This document shows positions 1 through 7,539 of a DNA stretch of 12,455 nucleotides, piece after piece. Position 1 is the first letter of the stretch. Every line of letters starts with the position of its first letter. This stretch comes from Tieghemiomyces parasiticus. Lineage: Eukaryota > Kickxellomycota > Dimargaritomycetes > Dimargaritales > Dimargaritaceae. A program made the position numbers and the translations under genes. The stretch is from the NCBI GenBank assembly GCA_027575765.1, contig JANBPT010001206.1:1-12455 (forward strand), read 5' to 3'. Below the pieces are notes generated by a model that was not told where the DNA came from, did not search any database, and saw only the letters and a program-made list of their open reading frames with translations.

Positions 1-3000
1 TTGATCGTCTGCCACGCCGAGACCAACACCGTGCCCACCCCGGTGGACGACAAGACCAGCCAGAGCGAATTGCCCACGACCGCCGATGCCAGCCATGGGC
101 CCGAAGGGCTGCTCATGCGGGACGCGGAAACGAGTACCACCGCGTCGGCCTCGACCAGCCACAAGGGCACTCAGAGTGACCTATTGGCAGCCGTAGATGG
201 TACATACGGGTTGGTAACAGTCGTCGGTGGCGACATTGAGGCCCGGACCGTTGCGACGCCCGTAACCGCGTGTACCCAGCAGGATCAAGTCCCCATCCTG
301 GCTACTTCCCAGCAGGACCATGAATTTTCGGGCCGTAGCCACGCGGCGACGCGTACAGACGGACTGTCTCAGACTGAGGACGGTGGCCCGGTCGCCGTGT
401 CCACCTCGCCGGGACCCGTCCACGGGCCGTCAGCCGCCGAGTATAATGGCCAGAGGACCGGCACGGACGGTGGCGCCGCGCCCCACGCCAGAAAAGGCAC
501 CCGCGTCGCGGCGCTGATCTCCGCTCTGAACCAGACTTCCCATGCCGCCGTTGAAACTGGTCGGGCGAGTCCAGGCGCCGATCATCCCCCGACGCCGCTC
601 GCTCGTTCTCCCGAGACGGCCCGCACGGTACACGGCTTGGGTTCCCCTCGGCGACCCAGCGAGGCCGAGATTGGCCTCGACCCGCACCCCCCAACCGCAA
701 CGGCACAACCGTCAATTCAGGAACCAGCTCTGGTGACCCCACCGACGGGCGACGCGTCCTCCGGTATCGCTGTAGACACGCTTGCCATGGCCGCGCGCCC
801 GTCCGCCCGGACTCCTGAGCCCCCAGCCCCTCAATCCCCGGCAGTTCTCAATGGTCGAAGTGTTGCCCATCCGTCATTATCCGACCCTTCGCCTTCCCCG
901 ACCCACCTCGAACCCACCGCCGACTTCACGCCCGCGGAACGGGTAGGAGGGGCCGTCCCAACCGTCGTCAATGGTATAATGACCAACCTGGCCGGCATCG
1001 CGGCCGGTGCGGTACCGGCCGTCCTTGTATCGCAGGGCCCTACCAACGGGCTGGCCGGGACGGCCACCGACCCCACGGCCGTCCCTAGCTCCCCCACGGT
1101 GGCCGCCGACCACGGTCCGGAGCTGAAACTCGTTCAAGAGGCGGCCACCGTTGTACCGCCCAACCAAACGGTTGAGGCCTGTACCCAGCGGGACGCCCCG
1201 GTGACGCAGGAGGCCGGCTGGGGCACTGAACCACCCACGGTCCACCATGCGGCTACCGCTACCGAACCTCTAGCGATCCACGAGGTGGCCACTGCTACCG
1301 AGTCACCCGATGTGACCGAGGCCAGTACGCAGGCAGCTTCCCCCGCGACCGTTGAGGCCAGCTGCGGTCCGGCTCCTCTCGTTCGATCGGACCGCGGGAC
1401 GCAGCGTGGCGCCCCAGTGACGGTAGACGCCGGTTTTGGGACCGACCCAGTCGTACGCGAGAGCCGCGCCACCCAAGCCGACCCCCCGCGCCTGGTGGAC
1501 GCCAGCCACGGCCCCGAATCGGCGGAACTAGCGGCCCCAGTGGGACCGGTCACGGCGCCCCTACGTGGGCCGCCACCTTCCTCACCCTTACCCCCATTGC
1601 CCGCGTTTGCGTCCCCGGCTCCACGCCGTAAACTGTCCCTGGCCCACACCACCGCCCTGGACATGCCCTTTGTACCTGACGAGATTGAGGTCGATGAGAC
1701 CCCGGCGCCCCCTGTTCGTGTGGCCAGCCCGGGTGGCGACTCGCCGACGTTCGGCCGGACCCCCCCGCCACCGCTGGTACCCACTGGCTGCCACTACTGT
1801 CGGTCGTCCTCGGCCTCCGCCGCGCCCGACGCTGGGTACTTCCCCACCGTCACGGTGCGTCGCCAGCCGTCGGTGTCTCCTACGCTCGGTGGCCCTCGCG
1901 ATGAGCGGGCCGCACCGCAGCGGCCCTCGCGACCAGCCACCCCGCCTCCGCCGGCCCTATTGGCAAGGGCCCTCAGTCAAGACTGGGCTGGCCGCCCACC
2001 CCCACTGCCGACCCTTCCTCGTACCCTGCGTGCCTATGGCTCGGTCAATAACATCGACGCCCTGGTCACGTTCAGCACCGCGGACGAACCTCCCACACCG
2101 CCACCCCCGTCGCTGGGTCAGGTACTGGCCGCGTCGCCCGCCCCCAGCGGGCAGACCAGCCCGCACGTGGTGGCTCCCGTTCCGTCCCGTCTGGTAGCCG
2201 CCTCGGCCAACCGCGGTACCCTATCCCCGCGCGGCCAGGTGGTCCCGTTTGACGCCTCCCCGTCGCCGCCGACGCCCCGCGACCCGGTCCTTACCGCGAA
2301 CCCGCTCATTATCCATGCCGTAGCCCAGACCATGGTGGGTGAGTTCATGTGGAAGTCGACCCGGGCGTCCGGAGTGGGCCGTGAGCGTCGCCACCTGCGC
2401 TTCTTCTGGATCCATCCGTACAGCAAGACCATCCACTGGAGCACGAAAGCCCCCGGTGCCGACCGCTCCCACCCGCTGGCCAAGTCCAAGAGTGCCTACC
2501 TGCGCGCCGTGCGGCTCCAGGCCGACTACCAGGTCACGCACGAACATGATCTGTCGCCGTACACGTTCATTGTCACCACCCCGGATCGCACGCTCAAGTT
2601 CAAGGCCGTCAACCGGGTTCGCCACGAGATTTGGTGTCAGGCGCTCTCGTTCCTCCAAACCCGTGGCGTGCTCACCCCGGCCCCGCTGGCCCGGCCCAGC
2701 CCCCATTTTCCGGCCCCGCGCCACCGCAGCCAAATCACCCACCGGCCCCACGCCGACACCACGATGCGCGTCGACTTGGACGTTCCGGCTGAGCGGCCCA
2801 CGCTGGCCACCGCCGCGACCACTACCGACGCCGAGTCCAGCGGCGGGTCGAGCGCGCGCGAGCCCAACCGATCCGTGTTCAAGAAGGCCAGCTATGGGTA
2901 CCTCCTAGGTAAACTGGCGCCGCGGACCGGCAGCAGTCCGCGTAGCAGCCCTGGTGGAACGCCCCCCAGCCGACCGGCACGCCCGGCCTCGATGCATGAC

Positions 3001-3255
3001 AACGACGACGATAGTCACGACCGTGGCCCGGTCAAGGGCTGGCGCGCCCTCCTGTCCCCTACCACAGGGCCCGCCAGCCTGGGGGCACGACGCCATTCCT
3101 CGCAGACCCTGGATGCGACCAAACCCCGGATCATTGTCCACCCACCGGGCCGCCGGGCTGTCCCTGACGAATGGACAGCCACCGAACCGCTGAACGAGGT
3201 CCCCGACAAGGACTCCACCCAGCCGCAACCCCGGGACTCTGGCATTATTCCGTAG
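1..3255 (+). CDS. Num1/Mcp5/ApsA-like cortical anchor protein with C-terminal PH domain (5' partial)
   Basis: One frame is open from the window edge to a TAG at 3253-3255 (1084 residues). It begins with TTG, not ATG, so the true start lies upstream and the N-terminus is missing. Residues about 776-888 form a PH domain of the Mcp5 type: the opening QTMVGEFMWK, then RRHLRFFWIHPYSKTIHWST, a central TPDRTLKFKA, and a closing helix with RHEIWCQALSFL. In the known family (yeast Num1, fission yeast Mcp5, Aspergillus ApsA) this domain binds phosphoinositide at the plasma membrane. The protein anchors dynein, and in yeast also mitochondria, at the cell cortex. Upstream is a long Pro/Ala/Ser/Thr-rich, probably disordered region with a degenerate 24-residue repeat (about residues 394-507). 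A short hydrophobic-acidic island (ALDMPFVPDEIEVDE, about 553-567) interrupts it. The tail after the PH domain is basic and Ser-rich. No intron is needed in the visible part. The PH family call is firm; the dynein role is inferred from the family. Confidence 0.86.
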   Translation: MIVCHAETNTVPTPVDDKTSQSELPTTADASHGPEGLLMRDAETSTTASASTSHKGTQSDLLAAVDGTYGLVTVVGGDIEARTVATPVTACTQQDQVPILATSQQDHEFSGRSHAATRTDGLSQTEDGGPVAVSTSPGPVHGPSAAEYNGQRTGTDGGAAPHARKGTRVAALISALNQTSHAAVETGRASPGADHPPTPLARSPETARTVHGLGSPRRPSEAEIGLDPHPPTATAQPSIQEPALVTPPTGDASSGIAVDTLAMAARPSARTPEPPAPQSPAVLNGRSVAHPSLSDPSPSPTHLEPTADFTPAERVGGAVPTVVNGIMTNLAGIAAGAVPAVLVSQGPTNGLAGTATDPTAVPSSPTVAADHGPELKLVQEAATVVPPNQTVEACTQRDAPVTQEAGWGTEPPTVHHAATATEPLAIHEVATATESPDVTEASTQAASPATVEASCGPAPLVRSDRGTQRGAPVTVDAGFGTDPVVRESRATQADPPRLVDASHGPESAELAAPVGPVTAPLRGPPPSSPLPPLPAFASPAPRRKLSLAHTTALDMPFVPDEIEVDETPAPPVRVASPGGDSPTFGRTPPPPLVPTGCHYCRSSSASAAPDAGYFPTVTVRRQPSVSPTLGGPRDERAAPQRPSRPATPPPPALLARALSQDWAGRPPPLPTLPRTLRAYGSVNNIDALVTFSTADEPPTPPPPSLGQVLAASPAPSGQTSPHVVAPVPSRLVAASANRGTLSPRGQVVPFDASPSPPTPRDPVLTANPLIIHAVAQTMVGEFMWKSTRASGVGRERRHLRFFWIHPYSKTIHWSTKAPGADRSHPLAKSKSAYLRAVRLQADYQVTHEHDLSPYTFIVTTPDRTLKFKAVNRVRHEIWCQALSFLQTRGVLTPAPLARPSPHFPAPRHRSQITHRPHADTTMRVDLDVPAERPTLATAATTTDAESSGGSSAREPNRSVFKKASYGYLLGKLAPRTGSSPRSSPGGTPPSRPARPASMHDNDDDSHDRGPVKGWRALLSPTTGPASLGARRHSSQTLDATKPRIIVHPPGRRAVPDEWTATEPLNEVPDKDSTQPQPRDSGIIP
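1180..1521 (+). repeat. Degenerate 24-residue (72-base) protein repeat inside the cortical anchor gene
   Basis: Units start at residues 394, 442, 466 and 490, so the spacing is 24 or twice 24. A decayed unit fits at residue 418 (ATATEP). The approximate pattern is [GCSA]-T-Q-x-x-x-P-x-x-x-[DE]-A-[GS]-x-G-x-x-[PS] followed by six variable residues. Examples are GTQRGAPVTVDAGFGTDP and ATQADPPRLVDASHGPES. Related but irregularly spaced copies occur near residues 19, 56 and 91. Tandem repeats upstream of the PH domain are known in Num1 and ApsA. Whether these units are homologous to those cannot be judged here. Confidence 0.7.
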
Positions 3256-3890
3256 AGTGCGTCCGGTGGGATTTCGTCATGATCTCTCTAACGCCGGGAT
3301 ATCCTTCCCCCCATTCTTTCTTCAACGTAATTAATCTTAACCCGGTATTTGATGTCCGTCTTCTTTCCTAGAGACTTTTGTCGACGCACTTTGCAGTGAT
3401 ACACCTTGGTCCGGTAATCTCCCCCACCCCTTCTCATTTAATGCTCGCGTCTTTCTTACCAAACGTCTAAGCGCCCACACATATATTATTTCGACACCGT
3501 CTCGTGTCTTTTGCAACGATAAACCCATTAATATGCCCACTCTATATTGATCGGATTGAAGTAAGGAAAATCAGTGAAATCCCCGCCCTTTGATGAGGCT
3601 CCACGCTCACCTATGCGCCCTGGCCGTCAGGCCTCCATGGCACGCCCTGTTTAGTGCTGTCTCCTTTCCTCCCCCCGTCACTAACTAACCCATTAACTTG
3701 GTGACGGCTCCCGATTCAGACTCCGCCGGGGGACTACCGTACCTTCTGATCAGCCCAATCCGCGTCTTTCCTCCCGAGGGCGCGACGCTATCCATTCTAC
3801 CGCCATAGCGTTTATAAGTAATCCCCCCGAACCCCCGTGGCTTGGACTCGAATGCCTGTAATCTTTTTAGCCTAGTGGTACATTTCCACC
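3256..3890. other. Intergenic region: 3' UTR of cortical anchor gene and promoter of FAAP24-like gene
   Basis: This 635-base stretch is more AT-rich than the flanking exons and has no convincing ORF, tRNA or repeat. Both flanking genes run on the + strand, so it should hold the terminator of the first and the promoter of the second. I see no canonical AATAAA. A TATA-like element lies at 3813-3818. Confidence 0.6.
3813..3818 (+). promoter_or_regulatory. TATA-like element upstream of the FAAP24-like gene
   Basis: TATAAG within TTTATAAGTA lies 78 bases before the ATG at 3891. The placement resembles that of the TATAAA before the isomerase gene in this window. This is motif and spacing evidence only. 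Confidence 0.45.
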
Positions 3891-5261
3891 ATGGCCTCGA
3901 CCCCGACCGTACGCATGTCCCCGCGACTCGAGCGCCACGCGGTACGTACCCAGTTCGCCTGCCTTCCCGACGACCTGGCCGTGCACATTCGCGTTGATCC
4001 CGAGCTGGGCGGTGCCGACTGGTTGCCCTACCGGAGCTGGGCAGTATGGCTTCTGACCGAAGGGGAGTGCGTCATGGGCGATCCTGCGGCGTGGATAAAG
4101 CGATTGGCCGCCGCCGCCCACGTAAGTATTGCGACACAATCAAGTTGTGTGCCCCGGAGGGTCATTCCATCTCGTTCCCATCCGAATTATAACGAAGCTA
4201 TAGCGTGCTGTGCCCGAAATACTGTGACCCCCTCCACCCACGGGCCATATCGTCAATTTCGGCTGATTGTGTAAAATTGCGCGCAGTACACGCGGAAACT
4301 GGTGCTGGTTGAACGCACAGCGGCCACGACGCACCGCTTTACGGAGATCCAATGGGCGTTATACACCCGGTAAGCTTAGACCGACCGACGTGACGAGGGC
4401 TGGGGTCGTTTGATCGCGTCCCAGTCGACCCTGCGCTTCTAACCTTTGTCCACTCCGAACCCTCGGCTTTGCTCGGCAGGTACCGCGTGCCGGTGGTGCC
4501 CGTCTATTCGCCACTCCAGGCCGCCCGCACGGTAGCCCAGATGGTAGGTTTACCCGCTCGGGGTCAATTATGGATCATGTTGGGCGGTCCGGGTAGCCAT
4601 TCCACCTCTCCCGGGCGACTAGTGTTTCCGTATGGCTAACGGCACTTGTACTTTAATATAATGCAGTCCTTGAGCGGGCACAGTCAGTTTGACTCGCCCT
4701 TAAGTCGTGAATTCCGACTCACCCAGGCCCGCGGGGGATCGAAGCGTCCCGATCAGCGCTTGTCACGCCAAAGTCGATTACGCCTTCTTCAAACCATTCC
4801 CAAAATGGGCGAAAAGCGCGCCCGGCTCCTGGACACCTTGCCGCAAAGTAAGTGACGAGCAGGTACCGGGCCAAGAGGCTATCACCTTCTCCACCAGCAC
4901 CGCACGCTGCCCGTCTCGTGGTTAACCTTCACCCGATCTCGCGCACCGGCCTACTTGGGACCCGTACTTCTGCCTTCGCCAGGTCTTTTCAGTATCGCCA
5001 ACACACCACCCGAGGTAAGATGAAGGGGATAATGGGCCACTTCCACACGTGCTTTCGCAACGCGCTTCGCAATGTCAAGGGCCTACACTGGACTTGCCAT
5101 CGGTACGCGAATAGCTTTACAGCCCCTGCCCCTCACCGTTCCGTACTTCCTCGCCTGCTTGTAATTCACCTGTCGCGTAGGCGTGGGCGACTCGGTTACC
5201 GACCCTCGGTCCGGCAGGGGCGCAGCAGCTCACGGCTTTCCTACAGCAACCGTGGGGGTAG
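3891..5261 (+). CDS. FAAP24: FAAP24-like Fanconi anemia core complex protein (six exons, 223 aa)
   Basis: Exons: 3891-4121, 4287-4369, 4480-4543, 4667-4847, 4983-5014, 5181-5261 (TAG at 5259-5261). Every junction is GT...AG with matching phase (0, 2, 0, 1, 0), totalling 672 bases. CTAAC branch sites are visible near 4437-4443 and 4635-4640. The product is 223 residues; human FAAP24 is about 215. Residues about 31-126 match the degenerate XPF-type nuclease fold: AVWLLTEGECVMGD, KLVLVERTAATTHRFTEIQ and VPVVPVYSPLQAARTVAQM. Residues about 164-218 form tandem helix-hairpin-helix motifs, with hairpins IPKMGEKRA (170-178) and LPTLGPAGA (203-211), ending AQQLTAFLQQPWG. The known role is partnering FANCM, binding single-stranded and branched DNA, and helping the Fanconi anemia/ATR response at stalled forks. 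The catalytic ERKxxxD motif of active relatives is replaced by ERTAATT, which argues against nuclease activity. The splice model is inferred without transcripts, though the family signature across all six exons makes it strong. The alternative is another XPF/MUS81-family non-catalytic subunit. Confidence 0.86.
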
Positions 5262-5594
5262 CCCCCCCCCCACCGTCCGCCAAACCCAGCCTGTCCTCCC
5301 GTTGCCTTTTCAGTGAAGGTGATAGGGGCAGCCCGTAAGGGGGTCTGTGGTCCGAACAGGTGACAGGTCCTTGGGGGAGAGAAGGACGGGTCGATGCGAA
5401 TGCGTGACGAATAGACTACGGCCGCCAGTACGCGTAATATCATCCCAACCTTCCCGTTTCTTTGGTGCCACCATGGCAAAGCAAGGCCTAGGTCCCCTCG
5501 TTGATCTACGCAGATAAGGCCGAATGTAACTGGGTCTTTATAAACAACCTTACATAAGAGAGACGTCGCCTGGTAGATGCACTGTCGTCACTTT
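5262..5594. other. Intergenic region between convergent FAAP24-like and PAF1 genes
   Basis: This 333-base stretch lies between two converging stop codons and should contain both 3' UTRs. It starts with a C-rich run (5262-5272). I see no AATAAA on either strand and no supported gene. Open frames crossing it are short and do not match a family. Confidence 0.6.
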
Positions 5595-7027
5595 TTAGGA
5601 CGTGGCGTCCCCCGTATTCGGTTCAAAGGATACTTCCAGGGCGGCCGGGGCGATGGCGTCTTCGAGCTCGTCACGGTGGCTGCCGTAGGCCGACGTACGT
5701 CTGCGCGCCGCCCGCTTCTTGCGCAGGGCCAGCCGTGACGATACCGGTACGTAGAGGGCTGTCCCGTCGGACCCCAGTGCAAAGTCCAGCTGGGTGAGGT
5801 CCGGGAAGACCTGCTTCTCGCAGGTGAAGTCGCGGCCATGCCGGAAGTAGAGGGGCTAAATATGAGGAGAGCAGAAGGGTGGTCAAATAGAGTAAACGTG
5901 GTTAACAAAAAAAAAGATGGGGAGGGATAGAAAGGAGAGGGAGGCGGGGGACGACGGTCTCGGGGGGTTAAATGAGCCCCTAACATGGTACCAGGGGTCC
6001 TTACCTCGGAATCAGACGGTCCGGCGGACTCGCCGGTGCGGCGGCGTTTGCGCAAGGAAGCCGCGCTAACCTCGTCGGGAACGTAGGCTGCGATGTAGTA
6101 GCCCTGCGGTTCAGTCCCACTGGGGGTAGGACGGAGCAGGACCAGATCGTCGGCGTCCTGGGTGGTCTCGAGGGCGGGGGCGGTATCGAACGTGCAGTAG
6201 GAGAAGGTGCTCTCCCAAGCGGCGGTGTTGGGCAGTACAGGATAGGACGCCACGGCGTGCACGCCCGGCCGGGTGGGGTGGCGCCAGGTGTCGAGGCCCT
6301 CCGCACCCAGTCCGGCGGCCCACTCGAAAGTCCGGTCGATGGTGGCGATCTGCCCGCGACGTGATATATCAGTGGTGCTGGTAGGGACGGCCGGCGTCCG
6401 TCCACGCGGGGCGGTGGCAGCGGTCCTTGAGCTCGTCCGGCCCAGGTCCGAGGCGATATACTCAGTACGGCGTAGCCATGTCACGGCCCCAGCCCGCGCC
6501 CGGGCGGCGGCCCCCTCGGCCACGGGCGGGGTGAGGAGTTCGGCGTCGGCTGGGTCAAGCTCGTAGACGGGGGCTGATCCGGTGAAGTTTGGGAGGTGAA
6601 GTAGACGTGTTGGTCGTTGGTGTAAATAGCGTGCTGTCTTGATGAGAGTAGACCCGATCCGGGGGGGGGAATACCTACCAGTGGGGCTGTGGTTGTCGTC
6701 AAAGGCGTTGAGTAGAATGAGGTCGAGGGGCATGCCCAAGTCCGCGTCGGCGTAAAGCGGGAATGGCAGGCGTTCTGCTAGGCTCACAGTGCGGTGCCGA
6801 CATAGGTCCTGGTGGTAATCATCGGTGCTGGCCGTCAGTAATTTGGGTGGAAAGGGGAGCTCAGGCAAAGCGTTGGTGTAGCGTACCTTGCAGATGAAGT
6901 CTGACCCCGGTTTACTGGATAGATTGAAGGGCGGGGGAGATCGTGGGCGGTTAGTTCTGAGTCGGAGGAGTAGTAGGGGGGATGGCATCGGATGGGGAGC
7001 CCGCATAGTTTACCGTTTGGCGCTCAT
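5595..7027 (-). CDS. PAF1: RNA polymerase II-associated factor 1 (Paf1 complex subunit, four exons, 359 aa)
   Basis: Exons on the minus strand: 7027-7014, 6914-6679, 6573-6005, 5855-5595 (TAA at 5597-5595). Junctions are GT-AG with phases 2, 1 and 0, totalling 1080 bases. The first exon encodes only MSAKR and joins KPGSDFICKVRYTNALPEL. The resulting N-terminus is the Paf1 hallmark, a short basic start followed by VRYxNxLPxxPFxPK (residues about 15-29). DADLGMPLDL (61-70) and LDPADAELL (89-97) are further family motifs. The last exon begins PLYFRHGRDF and carries ALYVPVSSRLALRKKRAARRR, resembling the Paf1 C-terminal region. The known role is as scaffold of the nuclear Paf1 complex (with Ctr9, Leo1, Cdc73 and Rtf1), which supports Pol II elongation, H2B ubiquitination and H3K4/K36 methylation. 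The protein is shorter than yeast (about 445) or human (about 531) Paf1 and lacks a long acidic tail. The 472-codon frame that reads through introns 1-3 is not the real product. Confidence 0.92.
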
Positions 7028-7110
7028 GATGGCGGGCCAGTGATGAAGTAGCGAGGTGGGATTAAGCACAGAGTGGAGCGCAAAGCAGGGTGAATCGGAC
7101 GAAGAATAAT

Positions 7111-7127
7111 TATATATCTATATATTT
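7111..7127 (-). promoter_or_regulatory. TATA-rich element upstream of PAF1
   Basis: The AT-only run TATATATCTATATATTT lies about 84 bases upstream of the PAF1 ATG, read on the minus strand. It is the only such run in the divergent promoter. Position and composition suit a TATA box, but a simple AT-rich repeat is possible. Confidence 0.45.
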
Positions 7128-7441
7128 GAATCCACGCATACGGCAGGCCGAGCAATTTGTGACGGCGACCTGGCCAGGCTTCTGCTCCGCGTGCCAGCTT
7201 GACCCGTCCGGCCGCGTGCGCCTTGACAGCGCACACATCTCACCCAGGGCAAGTGCAGCGTAGGCGTTGCTCAGGTCAGAGCCCTGGTTTCAAAATTCGC
7301 CATGGCCCATTTTCACGCTCCACCGCCCGTAAAGCCAGTCCGTGGGGGCTGTAACCCTCGGGAGGGGAGCTGGCCTCGTAAGCATCGAGGCGTGAGCTGC
7401 TGAGTCATATGCAATTCTTCTCCGCGTTCACCCCCTCCCTT

Positions 7442-7447
7442 TATAAA
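7442..7447 (+). promoter_or_regulatory. TATA box of the ribose-5-phosphate isomerase gene
   Basis: A canonical TATAAA (in CTTTATAAAATGG) lies 98 bases before the ATG at 7540 and is followed by pyrimidine-rich sequence. This is a plausible core promoter for a highly expressed metabolic gene. Confidence 0.6.
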
Positions 7448-7539
7448 ATGGTCCCTCGCTCCCAATAGCCGTCGCATTCCCTGTCCATTCCTTACATTCT
7501 TGATTACCCCAGCCCTCTGTCCTCTTGAACTACTCAGCC

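Larger units (their letters stand above)
7028..7539. promoter_or_regulatory. Shared divergent promoter region between PAF1 and ribose-5-phosphate isomerase genes
   Basis: Start codons at 7027 (-) and 7540 (+) leave 512 bases that must hold both promoters unless upstream exons exist. Each side has its own TATA-like element (7111-7127 toward PAF1, 7442-7447 toward the isomerase gene). No ORF in it resembles a gene. Confidence 0.7.

Noticed and set aside
1134..1784. Long antisense frame (216 codons) opposite the cortical anchor gene, and similar ones at 2221-2751
   Set aside because: GC-rich, Pro/Ala/Ser-coding DNA produces long antisense frames by chance. The sense frame has a recognised domain and the antisense ones do not.
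3891..5261. Reading the FAAP24-like gene as an active XPF or MUS81 nuclease
   Set aside because: The ERKxxxD catalytic motif is absent, there is no helicase region, and the length and order match FAAP24.
4852..5316. A 154-codon + strand frame as a separate gene
   Set aside because: It spans intron 4, exon 5, intron 5 and the last exon of the FAAP24-like gene in the wrong frame and shows no family motifs.
5588..7006. A single 472-codon minus-strand frame as one continuous protein
   Set aside because: It reads through introns 1, 2 and 3 of PAF1, including low-complexity intron sequence. The spliced model restores the Paf1 N- and C-terminal motifs and uses a different frame after intron 3.
7525..7539. 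In-frame TTG start extending the isomerase by five codons
   Set aside because: Nuclear genes start at ATG; the ATG at 7540 has acceptable context and the extension adds nothing family-like.
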